From contig JANSXP010000019.1 of assembly GCA_024742875.1 (NCBI GenBank), forward strand, positions 36,311-100,310: a DNA stretch of 64,000 nt, in the 5' to 3' direction. Positions 1-9,842 of this stretch are shown one piece after another. This stretch comes from Planctomycetaceae bacterium. GTDB taxonomy: Bacteria > Planctomycetota > Planctomycetia > Planctomycetales > Planctomycetaceae. Positions within the stretch are counted from its first letter, which is position 1; the number at the start of each line of letters is the position of its first letter. A model generated the notes under the pieces. The model saw only the letters and a program-made list of their open reading frames with translations. It made no database searches and was not told the origin of the DNA. Both the position numbers and the translations under genes were made by a program.

Positions 1-305
1 CGGCACAGTTGGCTAGTGTTGCTGGTCTCACGAACGGAGCATTTGGTGGGAACGTCGTGTGGACAGTTTCCCCCGCTCGCGTACCGGTTGCGGCGGGGAT
101 TTGGAATTGGCGATTTTGAAGTTTTCCCGTTTTTCTGATGTCGTCGCAACATTTCGATTCGTCTGTTTGCGAAAGCGCAAACACGTCTATACTTGAATCT
201 GCGGGCACGGCCCCGCGTTGGGCGGCCGGGTTGGACGTCCGTCCCGTCAGCGCGTGCCGGGCATCAACGGCCCATCACGCTCCAGCAATCGATAAGTCAC
301 CTCAG
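1..305. other. Left edge, no confident gene
   Basis: No tRNA, terminator or mobile element is visible. The reading frame of the next gene is open back to an ATG at 138. The residues 138-305 would add are Ala/Ser/His-rich and look unlike a protein domain, so I treat this stretch as upstream sequence, probably holding the promoter of the DUF2617-like gene. Confidence 0.4.
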
Positions 306-851
306 ATGCCACTGCAAGCTTCCCGACCTGATGTCGCCGATATGGTGCTTCGCACCTTTCAGCGTCCCATTCATCCGGAACTGTTTGATTCCCAGAAACA
401 GTGCGGTATCCGATTTGGCCATCGCACGGCCGAGTTTCGCCTGGGGACGACCGGTCATCTGATTGAATTTCGCGTTGACGATTCGGTGCTGACTGAGGTG
501 GCGATTACCAAACACGAGCCGCTGCCGGAAACTCTTAAAGTGGTCGACCGGCGGTTGATTGGCTACCGCACCCACATGATTGATCTTCCAGGCGTGCGTT
601 ATCACTGCAGTTACCAGCTGGAACATGTGCCGCTGGACATCTATCTGCAGCTGCACCGCGAGATGGAGGCGGATGCGCGAAAAGCCACCCTGGCGCTCAC
701 CATTCCCGGTTCGAGTCCCCAGAGTCCGGACAGCCTGAGTGTTCTGTCCTGCGATATCCTGTCCGAAGGCCTGATCGTGCACACGTTCCACACCTTCCCG
801 GACAACGCCGCCATTCTCAAGACTCAAACGCTGTTTGAGACTATCGAGTAG
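306..851 (+). CDS. DUF2617-like protein
   Basis: A small soluble protein of about 181 aa with no signal peptide or membrane segment. The body looks like the DUF2617 family known from actinobacteria and planctomycetes: a short mixed alpha/beta protein with an E-V-A-I-T-x-H-E-P-LP block in the middle and a Y-H-C-S-Y-Q-L-E-H-V-P-LD-x-Y block after it. Its biochemical role is unknown. The frame is open to an ATG at 138, but ATG 306 or ATG 342 sits just before the conserved block and is more likely the start. The gene lies alone, 184 bases before the hydrolase gene on the same strand. The family assignment is from memory of the pattern. Confidence 0.65.
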   Translation: MPLQASRPDVADMVLRTFQRPIHPELFDSQKQCGIRFGHRTAEFRLGTTGHLIEFRVDDSVLTEVAITKHEPLPETLKVVDRRLIGYRTHMIDLPGVRYHCSYQLEHVPLDIYLQLHREMEADARKATLALTIPGSSPQSPDSLSVLSCDILSEGLIVHTFHTFPDNAAILKTQTLFETIE

Positions 852-1035
852 TCGTCGTCGAGTTGTTGTCGCTGCAGGAAAGAATCGCTCCCGGTCTGCG
901 ATCGCATGATGTGTGCTGACACGCTGACGGGCTGGGAGTCGCTGCAATGCTCGATCGTTTGCGGGAGATTGTGTTTTGCCCCCTGGGGTGTATGCTGTTA
1001 TCTCCCGGGACGTCGCGACGCAGCAGGACATCAGC

Positions 1036-1851
1036 ATGAGCGAATCGGATTTTCTCTCCCAGTGCACAAGGTTCGAGCACACGTTTGACGGTGTGACCCA
1101 TCTGGTTTTTGTCACCGGTTCCGGCCCGCCGCTGATTCTGCTGCACGAACTCGACGGGTTCAATGTGCCGTTCATCAAACTGGCGGAGAGATTCTCCTGT
1201 GATTTCACCGTCTACGCTCCTTTGCTGTATGGCCGCGTGGGACGGCCGGAAGCGAAAAGCAAAGTGGGGCAGATCGTTGACGGCTTCCGCGGCTATTGGT
1301 GTATGCGCAAAGAGCTGTCCTTTCTCGCGACGGGCCGCACCGGCGTGATTGCCGGCTGGACGCGACATCTGGCGGAACGCGTCTCGCGAGAGTCTGACGG
1401 CCGCAGTGTCGGCATTGTGGGAATGTGCATGACGGGCGGTTTGGTCCTGGCGACTATCTCTCATCCTGCGATTGGTGCCGGCGTGTCAGCGCAGCCCAGC
1501 CTTCCACTGGCGATGTCTGTGCTGGGGACGATGCGTCGCCGCAGGGACTTTGGTCTGTCACCTGACGAAGTCGCGGCCATCAATCAGACGGAGACTCCCT
1601 TGCTGACGCTGCGATTCAGCGGGGATAGAATCTGCCCGGAAGAACGCATCTCGCAGATGGCAAAACAGATTCCGCACATGCAGGGACCACCCGATTTTTT
1701 AAATGACGTCTGTGACCATCCGACTCTGACGGCCTGCTTCCGTCATCAACCAAAGAATGGGGCCGCTGAGGCTTCGGAAAAAGCCATTGCGGCAACGATC
1801 ACCTTTTTGGCAGAACATCTGAATGTGGGGACGGACGAACCACGGTGTTAG
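1036..1851 (+). CDS. Dienelactone hydrolase family protein
   Basis: An alpha/beta hydrolase of about 271 aa. The nucleophile elbow is G-M-C-M-T-G-G (residues 129-135, Cys131), which matches the Cys nucleophile of dienelactone hydrolases rather than the Ser of esterases. An H-E-L-D-G oxyanion-type motif follows the first core strand (residues 37-41). Candidate triad partners are Asp197 (F-S-G-D) and His228 (D-H-P-T-L). The cytoplasmic enzyme would hydrolyse a lactone or ester; the substrate cannot be inferred. The frame opens at 976, but ATG 1036 is chosen because the 20 residues before it are not hydrolase-like. The stop codon lies inside a 16-bp tandem duplication. Confidence 0.8.
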   Translation: MSESDFLSQCTRFEHTFDGVTHLVFVTGSGPPLILLHELDGFNVPFIKLAERFSCDFTVYAPLLYGRVGRPEAKSKVGQIVDGFRGYWCMRKELSFLATGRTGVIAGWTRHLAERVSRESDGRSVGIVGMCMTGGLVLATISHPAIGAGVSAQPSLPLAMSVLGTMRRRRDFGLSPDEVAAINQTETPLLTLRFSGDRICPEERISQMAKQIPHMQGPPDFLNDVCDHPTLTACFRHQPKNGAAEASEKAIAATITFLAEHLNVGTDEPRC

Positions 1852-1867
1852 CGAACCACGGTGTTGA
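1836..1867 (+). repeat. 16-bp tandem duplication at a stop codon
   Basis: The unit cgaaccacggtgtt plus two bases occurs twice head to tail (1836-1851, 1852-1867). The first copy carries the TAG stop of the hydrolase gene. It looks like a replication-slippage duplication. Confidence 0.8.
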
Positions 1868-2202
1868 CAGACAGTAGGGTTGACCACGCGGCGGGGCCGG
1901 TTGACAGCCCTCAGGACAAATTTCGTTCTGCATGTGTCGGAAATTGTCTGCCACAGATCGTCGGAGTGCCGGGAGGCAGCCGCGGACAGGCTGTGTGTGT
2001 TGTCACGCACACGCAGAGGCGCTCGCGTTTGCGGGCAGTGCCACGTTTTGGCGTGTACCCTCTGCGACGTCGGGCCGCCGCGCCGTGGCGCACACGGACT
2101 GCGGAACTGCCGAACCGCCGGAATTTACCCGGCGACAGACGACGTCTATGATAGCACCTTCATCCGCGATGGCGGTGCTCCCTTATATTTGAGTAGACAA
2201 CG
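1852..2202. other. Intergenic, no supported gene
   Basis: This 351-base stretch holds short overlapping open frames in several phases with Arg/Cys-rich translations typical of non-coding GC-rich DNA. The last 60 bases before the sulfatase are more AT-rich and probably contain its promoter. No clear -35/-10 pair or hairpin was found. Confidence 0.5.
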
Positions 2203-4218
2203 ATGGTCACAAAGCGAAACCGAGTCGATGAAACCCTGCGGACTTTGGCGCTGGGCCTGCTGTTGCTCACGGGACATCTCGCAGCGGCCGCACAGAATAC
2301 TTCGGGCAGTCCCTCGATGCGACCTCCCAGCGTTGTGCTGATTCTGGCTGATGATCTGGGCTACAGTGACACCACCCTGTACGGCACCACGTCACTGTAT
2401 CGCACGCCGAACATCGAGCGTCTGGCAAAACGCGGCATGACGTTTAACCGCGCCTATTCTTCCAGCCCGCTGTGTTCGCCCACGCGGGCCAGCGTGCTGA
2501 CGGGGCTGTCTCCGGCCCGGCACGGCATCACGGCGCCCAACTGCCACACGCCCAAAGTGGCCCTCAGGCCGCTCGTCAAATCCACAGGTCCCCCACAGCG
2601 TTTTTCCACCGTGCCCGATTCTGCCACGCGGCTGGACACGCAGCACTACACGCTGGCAGAAATGCTCCGCGATCACGGCTACGCCACTGGACACTTTGGC
2701 AAATGGCATCTGGGGCCGGAACCCTATTCGCCTCTGGAACATGGTTTTGACATTGACATTCCGCACCACCCGGGACCGGGCCCCGCGGGCAGCTACGTCG
2801 CCCCCTGGAAGTTCGCGGATTTTGATCATGACCCGGACATCCCTGATCAACATCTGGAAGACCGCATGGCCAAAGAAGCGGTCGCCTTCATGGAGGAGCA
2901 TCAGCGCGAACCGTTCTTCCTGAACTACTGGATGTTCAGCGTGCATGCCCCGTTTGATGCCAAAGCCGATCTGATCAGGGCGTACAAAGAGCGGATTGAT
3001 CCCGACTCCGCACAGCGCAGTCCCACCTACGCGGCCATGATAGAAAGTATGGATGATGCGGTGGGCACGCTGCTGGACACACTTGATCGGCTGCAACTCG
3101 CGGACAACACCATCATCATTTTTGCCTCTGACAACGGTGGCAATATGTACAACTTTGTCGATGGCGGGACGGCCACCAGCAACGCGCCTTTGCGCGGTGG
3201 CAAAGCGACGATGTATGAAGGGGGTGTGCGTGGCCCGGCCATTGTCGTGCAGCCTGGGAAAATCGCGGCCGGATCACGCAGCGACCAGATCATCCAAAGC
3301 AGCGATTACTATCCCACGCTGCTCGAGATGCTGCAGCTGCCGGCGGCGCCCGGGCAGACGTTTGACGGCATCAGTATTGTGCCCGCACTGCAGGGCGGCA
3401 TACTCCGTCGGGATTTCATTTTTACGTACTTCCCGCATGCCCCCAGCGTGCCGCAGTGGCTGCCTCCATCAGTCAGTGTGCACAGTGGCAACTGGAAGCT
3501 GATTCGCATTTTTCATGGCGGCCCCAACGGGGCCCACCGCTATCAGCTGTTCAATCTGAAGCAGGACCTGGGAGAAAAACGGAACGTGGCGGATCAGTTT
3601 CCCGATGTGGTGCGAAAACTGGATGCCTCCATCGAGCAGCATTTGGCTCACACAAAGGCGGCGCGCCCGCTTCTCAATCCCAGCTATGACGGCAGTTACA
3701 ATCTGACGAAAGAAGGCGTGGCCGTACTGAAGGGCAAGCCGGGGCAGCCGACTGCTAAAGCGGGGCGACGGAAAGGGCCCGCTGCCGGATCGAAAAAACG
3801 GCAACCGCTGGTGGCCGGCTGGCAGGCTGGTGGCACCTGCTCTTTGGTCAGTTCGCCTGACGGTTTGACGGTGAACAGCAGCGGCAAAGATCCGTACTTC
3901 AGTTATCAGCTGAAACAGCGGCTGCCCGCCGGTACCTACCGCCTGCAGATCACGATGAAAAGCCAGTCCGGCGGTGGCGGACAGCTGTTCTGGCGTGAGG
4001 ATGGCCAGCCGCGCTACTCCAAAGAATTCAGCCGTTCGTTTGACGTGACACATGACGGAAACCTGCACGCTTACGAACTGACGTTTGACACACGTCAGCC
4101 GCTGGTGTCTGTTCGCGTCGATCCTTCACGCCGCGCCGGAGACATCACGGTCACCAGCATTTTACTTACCAACGCTGCCGGAGAGCGCGAAAATCTGTTG
4201 CCGACCGAGACTCGTTAA
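2203..4218 (+). CDS. Exported sulfatase with C-terminal extension
   Basis: Type I sulfatase, 671 aa, that would remove sulfate esters from a polysaccharide or other ester outside the cytoplasm. A signal peptide covers about residues 12-30 and ends in an Ala run. The metal-binding start L-A-D-D-L-G-Y is at 48-54. The formylglycine motif C-S-P-T-R begins at Cys91, so activity requires the Cys-type formylglycine-generating enzyme. G-K-W-H-L-G and D-N-G-G blocks follow as in the family. After about residue 510 a Lys/Pro/Gly-rich linker leads to a roughly 110-residue beta-rich domain that may bind substrate. It precedes the mddA-like gene on the same strand by 142 bases. The substrate is unknown. 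Confidence 0.93.
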   Translation: MVTKRNRVDETLRTLALGLLLLTGHLAAAAQNTSGSPSMRPPSVVLILADDLGYSDTTLYGTTSLYRTPNIERLAKRGMTFNRAYSSSPLCSPTRASVLTGLSPARHGITAPNCHTPKVALRPLVKSTGPPQRFSTVPDSATRLDTQHYTLAEMLRDHGYATGHFGKWHLGPEPYSPLEHGFDIDIPHHPGPGPAGSYVAPWKFADFDHDPDIPDQHLEDRMAKEAVAFMEEHQREPFFLNYWMFSVHAPFDAKADLIRAYKERIDPDSAQRSPTYAAMIESMDDAVGTLLDTLDRLQLADNTIIIFASDNGGNMYNFVDGGTATSNAPLRGGKATMYEGGVRGPAIVVQPGKIAAGSRSDQIIQSSDYYPTLLEMLQLPAAPGQTFDGISIVPALQGGILRRDFIFTYFPHAPSVPQWLPPSVSVHSGNWKLIRIFHGGPNGAHRYQLFNLKQDLGEKRNVADQFPDVVRKLDASIEQHLAHTKAARPLLNPSYDGSYNLTKEGVAVLKGKPGQPTAKAGRRKGPAAGSKKRQPLVAGWQAGGTCSLVSSPDGLTVNSSGKDPYFSYQLKQRLPAGTYRLQITMKSQSGGGGQLFWREDGQPRYSKEFSRSFDVTHDGNLHAYELTFDTRQPLVSVRVDPSRRAGDITVTSILLTNAAGERENLLPTETR

Positions 4219-4258
4219 CGGCGGCACCACCGTGTCTGGCTGACGAGCAGCCCGTTTT

Positions 4259-4278
4259 CGGCAGTTCGCCGTTTTTTT
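4259..4278 (+). terminator. Weak possible terminator after the sulfatase gene
   Basis: A 4-bp stem (cggc/gccg) with a 5-base loop is followed at once by seven T residues (4272-4278). The stem is short, so termination would be partial at best. Confidence 0.3.
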
Positions 4279-4360
4279 GCAGATTGTCAGTGGCGCTGCC
4301 GGGCGGGAGCGCAGTTCTTAAGACAGGCAACTGTTCAACTACTGCAAAAAGGGCTCGGTC

Positions 4361-5116
4361 ATGAAACGATTTGTCATTCTGATCTACGGGCTGTTGTGCT
4401 ACGCCATCGGGCTGGGGAGCCTGGTGTACATGATGGGCTGGCTGGGAAATGTGGTCGTTCCACGGTCGATCGACTCCGAACCCACGGCACCGTTGATCAC
4501 GGCCGCCGTGGTCAACCTGGGACTGTTCGTGATGTTTGGCGTGCAGCACAGCGTGATGGCGCGTCCCTTTTTTAAACAATGGCTGACGCGGATTGTGCCA
4601 GAGTCTGCCGAACGCAGCACCTTCATTTTGTGTTCGGGGGTGGCCGTCACGCTGCTGATGATGTTCTGGCAGCCGATGGGCATCACGATCTGGGAATTCG
4701 AGAATACCGTCGCTGTTCGTGTCATCTGTGCCGTGTTTGGTTTGGGCTGGGCCATTCTGGTGGGCTCCACGTTTGTGCTCAATCATTACGATTTGTTTGG
4801 GCTGCGACAGGTGTGGCTGCAGTTTCGACAGCAACCCTACACGGTGCTGCCGTTTGCCACGCCTGGACCCTACCGACTCGTGCGGCATCCCATCTATGTG
4901 GGCTGGATTGTGCTGGCCTGGGCGGCTCCCGTGATGACGCTGGCTCATTTTGCGTTTGCCGCCCTCACAACCTGGTACATCCTGATGGCGATTCCCCTGG
5001 AAGAACGCGATCTGAAGTCGTTTCACCCGGTTGACTACGAGCGATATCAGCAGTCCACTCCGATGTTGATTCCCCGTCTGTCCGGTGGGCGTTCCGAGTC
5101 GGCCGCTTCCCTGTAA
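4361..5116 (+). CDS. mddA: Methanethiol S-methyltransferase-like membrane protein
   Basis: Polytopic membrane protein, 251 aa, with about six hydrophobic segments. It resembles MddA, the SAM-dependent enzyme that methylates methanethiol to dimethyl sulfide, a relative of the isoprenylcysteine methyltransferase/NnrU group. The supporting blocks are L-N-H-Y-D-L-F-G-L-R-Q-V-W-L (about 142-155), P-Y-R-L-V-R-H-P-I-Y-V-G-W (about 169-181) and L-E-E-R-D-L followed by Y-x-x-Y (about 212-229). The R-H-P and E-E-R-D elements form the SAM-binding end in the wider superfamily. Length matches MddA. A generic isoprenylcysteine-type methyltransferase is the alternative. The gene stands between an exported sulfatase and a sigma gene. 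Confidence 0.8.
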   Translation: MKRFVILIYGLLCYAIGLGSLVYMMGWLGNVVVPRSIDSEPTAPLITAAVVNLGLFVMFGVQHSVMARPFFKQWLTRIVPESAERSTFILCSGVAVTLLMMFWQPMGITIWEFENTVAVRVICAVFGLGWAILVGSTFVLNHYDLFGLRQVWLQFRQQPYTVLPFATPGPYRLVRHPIYVGWIVLAWAAPVMTLAHFAFAALTTWYILMAIPLEERDLKSFHPVDYERYQQSTPMLIPRLSGGRSESAASL

Positions 5117-5145
5117 GCTGCGGAGCTGCCGTATCGCGGCAGCCA

Positions 5146-5179
5146 GGGGCAGTCATCAGTCATCGGTGGCCCCTTTTTT
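5146..5179 (+). terminator. Probable intrinsic terminator after the mddA-like gene
   Basis: A stem of ggggca with tggcccc (one bulge) is followed by six T residues (5174-5179). A second hairpin (gctgccg/cggcagc, about 5126-5144) lies just before it. The location between mddA and the sigma gene fits a transcript end. Confidence 0.5.
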
Positions 5180-5244
5180 CCTGATTGGTGATGTGAAAGG
5201 GACGAACTATCGCAGTGCGTCCGCCAAACCTTCAGAATGCACGT

Positions 5245-5868
5245 ATGACCAGCGACTGTGAAACAGAGGCCCTGCTCGAACGTGCGGATGCCGGAGATCC
5301 GCACGCTCTGGGGGAACTGCTGGAACGCCACCGCGAACGCCTGCTGCAAATCGTCAGTTTTCGGATGGATGCCCGCGTGAAACCCAGAGTGGACCCCGCG
5401 GACGTGGTTCAGGACGCTTTTGTCGAAGCCACTCATCGTGTCACGCAGCAGCAGCGGGACGCGCGTTTGCCTGTATTCCTGTGGCTGAGGCTGCTCACGC
5501 TGCAGTGTCTGGCCGTCCAGCATCGTCGACATTTGGGTGCGCAGGCGCGAGACGCGGATCGAGAGGTTTCCATATTCACAGGTCCCCTGCCGCAGGCGAC
5601 CTCTGCTGTGATCGCCGCCCAGTTGCTGGGGGGACTGACGAGTCCCTCTCAGGCGGCCATCCGCATGGAGACCCGGCTGGCGGTGGAAGAGCGACTCAAT
5701 CAGATGGACGCCACCGATCGGGAAGTGCTGGTGCTGCGACATTTTGAGAAACTGTCCAACCACGAAACCGCACGCGTTCTCGGGCTGCAGCCATCAGCCG
5801 CCAGCAATCGATTCATTCGAGCCTTGAAAAAGCTCAAGACTCAACTGCAGGAAGTGGGGCTGGGCTAA
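5245..5868 (+). CDS. ECF-type RNA polymerase sigma factor
   Basis: Sigma-70 family ECF factor, about 207 aa. The sigma2 core is visible as D-P-A-D-V-V-Q-D-A-F-V-E-A, and sigma4 as D-R-E-V-L-V-L-R-H-F-E-K-L-S-N-H-E-T-A followed by a helix-turn-helix. The long sigma2-sigma4 linker and the R-M-D-A-R-V-x-x-R-V-D-P-A-D run are typical of the Planctomycetaceae-specific ECF subfamily. A GTG at 5215 is in frame, but ATG 5245 fits the family start better. Its TAA shares one base with the ATG of the downstream kinase gene, so the two are translationally coupled. The sigma factor is probably controlled by that kinase. Confidence 0.92.
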   Translation: MTSDCETEALLERADAGDPHALGELLERHRERLLQIVSFRMDARVKPRVDPADVVQDAFVEATHRVTQQQRDARLPVFLWLRLLTLQCLAVQHRRHLGAQARDADREVSIFTGPLPQATSAVIAAQLLGGLTSPSQAAIRMETRLAVEERLNQMDATDREVLVLRHFEKLSNHETARVLGLQPSAASNRFIRALKKLKTQLQEVGLG

Positions 5869-8800
5869 TGTCTGCCAGTGATCATCCCCGCGATGCCTCG
5901 GCCGCGGATCAGGCCAGCGGTGCACAGCATGCCGATTTTCAGAATGCCGCCTGTCTGGTGGATGAACTGGCGGAAGATTATCTCGCGCGACTGCGGTCGG
6001 GAGAACGGCCGACCATCGCCGAATACACGTCCGCCCATCCGCAGCTGGCCGCTGAGATTCAGGACGTGTTTCGCACGCTGGCTATGCTGGAGGACTTCGC
6101 CCCCGATCATCGTCACGAGTCCGGTCCTGTGCGTGCCGGCAGGATGCCCGATCAGGTGGGCGAATACCGCGTCCTGCGTGAGCTGGGCCGTGGTGGGATG
6201 GGCGTTGTCTATGAAGCCGAACATCTGGCGATGCGGCGGCGCGTCGCGCTGAAGGTGCTGCATGCACGGACGTTGCATCAAACGCACGATCTGCAGCGTT
6301 TCCAGCGGGAGGCGCGGGCGGCCGGCCGACTGCACCACACAAATATCGTGCCTGTGTTTGAAGTGGGGACCGATGGGGACACTCACTATTACGCCATGCA
6401 GTGCATCCGCGGGCAGAATCTCGATCTGGTGATTGCCGATCTGAAACGATTGCAGCAGCCGGCGAGTGACCAGGCCACTGCGGTGGTGCACGCTCAAAGT
6501 GAGTCAGCGGCCACTGCGGCCGCCTGTCTGCTGACGGGCAGTTTTCAGGCGTCGGATGTGTCGGCGACTGGGGGATCGGACGGCGAAGAACTCGTGGACC
6601 GGGCGGACGAACGTGTGAAAAACAGCGGGCAGGATCCTGTCGCCGCCAGCCGGTCGTCCCATCGGCCCCGGCACACGCTTCGCCAGGGAGCATCCGGAAC
6701 GGCGGCGGACACAGAACCGATGACGCCGTTATCGCAGGAAGAACTGCAGTCGTCAGAGCTGTCACGCATTGGCGAGCCGACGGAGAGCTACTTCCATCGT
6801 GTGGGGCGTATCGGCGCTCAGGTGGCGGAGGCACTGGCCTACGCGCATGAGCACGGCATCCTGCATCGTGACATCAAGCCGGCCAATCTGATTCTGGACA
6901 CGGAAGGGACCGTGTGGGTCACCGACTTTGGCCTGGCACGCAGTGAAGAGGACAATCTGACGAACACCGGAGACATTGTCGGCACGCTGCGGTATATGGC
7001 GCCTGAACGACTGCGGGGGCGAGCTGATGGCCGCTCGGATGTTTACAGTCTGGGCCTGACGCTGTATGAGTTGTGCACACTGCGCTACGCGTTTGACAGC
7101 GCCGATCGCTCTGATCTGCTGCGGCAGATCAACCGAGCCGACATCCTGCGGCCCCGCGTGATCAATCCGGCCATCCCCCGCGATCTGGAAACCATCGTTC
7201 TGAAGAGTCTGCAGCAGGATCCGTCTGCCCGGTATGCGTCGGCAGAGCTGCTGGCCGAAGACCTGCGGCGATTCGTTTCGGATGTCCCCATTCTGGCGCG
7301 GCGGGCGTCGTTGACCGAACAGACCATCCGCTGGATGCGTCGCAATCCGGTGCTGGGCAGTCTGGTGAGCACCATCTGCCTTCTGCTGTGCGTCGTGGTG
7401 GCCGGCGCTGTCTGGTTTGCGGTCGATGCCGGCCGACAGGCCATCCGACTGGCTGACGAAACCAGTCGGGCCCGCGCGGCTGAGCGAGACGCGCAGGCCG
7501 TCAGTCTGGAGTCGCGACGGACGCTGTTTGATTCGTTCCTGAATCAGGCCCGCGCGAGTCGCTGGAGTGGGCGTCGTGGTCAGCGGTTCGAAACACTACG
7601 GGCCGTACGTCAGGCGGCCGAACTGCTGCCCACCCTGCAACTGACAGGGCAGGATGTTCGGCGGCAGCAGGCGCTGCTGCGCAGTGAGGCCATTGCCGCG
7701 CTGCCGCTGGTGGACGTGGAACGGCAGACCGTGTGGCCGGCGGACAGCCGAGCTCGCTGCACGGTCAGCCCGGATGGCCGCCGCGTGGCGTCCTGCGATT
7801 CCCAGGGGCGTGTGTCTGTGTTTGATGGTCGCACCGGTCAGCCCGTGTGCCGGCTGCAGGGACCTGTCGTGACGGGCTGGCGGACCGTTTTCAATCAGGA
7901 CGCCACGATTCTGGCTGTGCTGTTTCATCCGGCGTCGCCCGCGAAGGATTATCAGCTGCGCGTCTGGGACACCACAAGCCGAGAGGAACTGCTGGCGATT
8001 GACGCGGGTGTCGATCGCTGCGTGCTCGATTTTCATCCGGATGGTTCGCTCATCTTTATGCGCGACGATTTGTCACTGTCCCGCTGGGAGCGAGGTGGCG
8101 GCCTGACGCCACTGGGCACGAGGCTCTTCAGCCAGCCCAGTCATCTGCTGATCGATTCGTTCGGCCGTTTGCTGACGGCGATTGGCCGTCGGGTGGAAAT
8201 TCGCAGAACCGTCACTGACAAGCTGCCCGACCGCACCGTCGAATTTCCCGGGCGAGTGCATGTGTTCGCTCTGCACAAACATCGTCTCGCTGTCGCATGT
8301 GCCGATGATCGGGCTTACCTGCATGATCTGACTACCGACGAACGACGTTCTTTCGAGGGGCACCTCAGCAATGTCACGTCGGTTCGCTTCGCCGCAGCAG
8401 GAAAGCTGTTGCTGACCGGCAGCTGGGACGAACGTCTGCATGTTTATGACAGTACCACCGGGCAGCGGCGTTTGCAGCTGGAAGGCTACGACCTCGCCCA
8501 GGGACAGCACATGATCACCGATCGTGTGCATCTGACCAGACCCGCCATTGAGCACGGCATCTGGAAATTTGCCAGCGGTGACGCGTTCGATTTCATTCCG
8601 GTCTCGACGGACGGAGATTTTCGCGACGTCGCCGCGCATCCCAGCCAGCCTCACGTGATTGCTGTCGCAGGTCCGGATCTGAGTTTCTGGAACACGGACA
8701 CTCACACGTGCCTGGCTCGTTTTGCCATTCGCTGTTTTGACGCCGAGTTTTCGGCGGACGGGCGAGCGATCTATGTGGGGGGCGTTGGCAGCGATCCGTG

Positions 8801-9548
8801 CTACCGCTGTCAGCTTTCGGACCTGGGGCAATCCGCCGACGACCCGTCCCGGTGGCAGATCGACGCGCCCAAAGTCCTCGACTGGGTTCCCGCCGCCATC
8901 ACACCGGGGCTGGGTCAGCATCTGGCTTTGAACGCTGCCGGCAATCGCATGGCAATCAAGCACGGGGCGACTGATGTCGTGATTATGGATTTGGTCGCTC
9001 GGCAGGAGGTGGCGCGAGTCGGCGGCCATGCGCGTCGCGCCACGCTAAGTTTAAGTCCCGATGGCCACACGCTGGTGACCGGAGCCTGGCACGGCAGTGG
9101 AGTGCGCGTCTGGAATCTGCAGGACGGAACTGACCGGGATTTGCTGCCGGACTCCGGCAATTCGTGGTCGCAATTCACTCCGGACGGCCGCTGGCTGTTT
9201 GTTTCCAGTGAGCAGGGGTGTTTTCGCTGGGAGACTTCCACGTGGCAGCGACTGGCTCTCAACGACGAGCGGTTTGACAGCCGGGAACGTCCCGTGGCGA
9301 TCAGCCCTGACGGTCGCCTGGCCGTGCTGACCAGTACCCGCTATGTGCCGCGACTGGTGGATGTGGCGTCCGGAGAGACCATCGGCTTGCTGCAGGCGCC
9401 GGTGCGTGGCGTGGGATTTTCTGCGTTTAACTGCGACGGAACGCGTCTGCTGAGTGCGGTCGACAGTGGCGTCAAGATCTGGGACATCACTGCCATCACC
9501 CGCGAACTGACAGACTGCGGTCTGTCGCTGTCCGCCAAGGGGCACTGA
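5868..9548 (+). CDS. Membrane Ser/Thr kinase with WD40 propeller
   Basis: PknB-type kinase of 1226 aa. The N-terminal 90 residues include a V-D-E-L-A-E-D-Y-L-A-R-L-R-x-G-E-R-P segment common to planctomycete kinases. In the kinase domain (about 100-470) the glycine loop G-R-G-G-M-G is at 107-112, the catalytic Lys is 129, H-R-D-I-K-P-A-N starts at 333, D-F-G is at 353-355 and A-P-E at 378-380, so it should be active. A low-complexity insertion (about 200-305) interrupts the domain between the hinge and the HRD helix. One membrane helix (about 495-520) precedes a long coiled segment and a C-terminal WD40-like propeller (about 590-1220) that probably senses a ligand outside the cytoplasm. It overlaps the sigma gene by one base, suggesting a sensor-to-sigma pathway. 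Confidence 0.93.
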   Translation: MSASDHPRDASAADQASGAQHADFQNAACLVDELAEDYLARLRSGERPTIAEYTSAHPQLAAEIQDVFRTLAMLEDFAPDHRHESGPVRAGRMPDQVGEYRVLRELGRGGMGVVYEAEHLAMRRRVALKVLHARTLHQTHDLQRFQREARAAGRLHHTNIVPVFEVGTDGDTHYYAMQCIRGQNLDLVIADLKRLQQPASDQATAVVHAQSESAATAAACLLTGSFQASDVSATGGSDGEELVDRADERVKNSGQDPVAASRSSHRPRHTLRQGASGTAADTEPMTPLSQEELQSSELSRIGEPTESYFHRVGRIGAQVAEALAYAHEHGILHRDIKPANLILDTEGTVWVTDFGLARSEEDNLTNTGDIVGTLRYMAPERLRGRADGRSDVYSLGLTLYELCTLRYAFDSADRSDLLRQINRADILRPRVINPAIPRDLETIVLKSLQQDPSARYASAELLAEDLRRFVSDVPILARRASLTEQTIRWMRRNPVLGSLVSTICLLLCVVVAGAVWFAVDAGRQAIRLADETSRARAAERDAQAVSLESRRTLFDSFLNQARASRWSGRRGQRFETLRAVRQAAELLPTLQLTGQDVRRQQALLRSEAIAALPLVDVERQTVWPADSRARCTVSPDGRRVASCDSQGRVSVFDGRTGQPVCRLQGPVVTGWRTVFNQDATILAVLFHPASPAKDYQLRVWDTTSREELLAIDAGVDRCVLDFHPDGSLIFMRDDLSLSRWERGGGLTPLGTRLFSQPSHLLIDSFGRLLTAIGRRVEIRRTVTDKLPDRTVEFPGRVHVFALHKHRLAVACADDRAYLHDLTTDERRSFEGHLSNVTSVRFAAAGKLLLTGSWDERLHVYDSTTGQRRLQLEGYDLAQGQHMITDRVHLTRPAIEHGIWKFASGDAFDFIPVSTDGDFRDVAAHPSQPHVIAVAGPDLSFWNTDTHTCLARFAIRCFDAEFSADGRAIYVGGVGSDPCYRCQLSDLGQSADDPSRWQIDAPKVLDWVPAAITPGLGQHLALNAAGNRMAIKHGATDVVIMDLVARQEVARVGGHARRATLSLSPDGHTLVTGAWHGSGVRVWNLQDGTDRDLLPDSGNSWSQFTPDGRWLFVSSEQGCFRWETSTWQRLALNDERFDSRERPVAISPDGRLAVLTSTRYVPRLVDVASGETIGLLQAPVRGVGFSAFNCDGTRLLSAVDSGVKIWDITAITRELTDCGLSLSAKGH

Positions 9549-9842
9549 TGAGCAGCGGCCACCCGAATCCACAAACGGCGGAATTCCACTCCCTGTCGAA
9601 TCGTCCGACTGACTGCTCGAACACAAACAGCCGTCGAGTTCCGTGAAGACGACGGCTGCCGGATTCGAGTCTCTGGCAGCATGTTGTGTCGACTTAGTGA
9701 CAGGTTGCTGCCCGAATGGCCCCAATTTCTTGTCCGGCTCTGGGCAACAAGGGGGCAACAAAATCTGAAAAGTCACAATTTTTTGTCGGCTGGCATCTGC
9801 TACTGCGAGTGACGTGTCACACGCCAGGCAGTCGGCTGTCGG

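Noticed and set aside
297..1464. Two minus-strand frames opposite the DUF2617-like and hydrolase genes
   Set aside because: Their translations have no recognisable domain, and the plus-strand proteins carry clear family motifs.
1861..2341. Overlapping open frames before the first sulfatase
   Set aside because: Arg/Cys-rich translations with no domain, lying in three phases of the same GC-rich DNA; part overlaps the real sulfatase start.
9628..9658. Hairpin cagccgtc/gacggctg as terminator of the first kinase gene
   Set aside because: The stem is real, but the loop is 15 bases and no T run follows on either strand.
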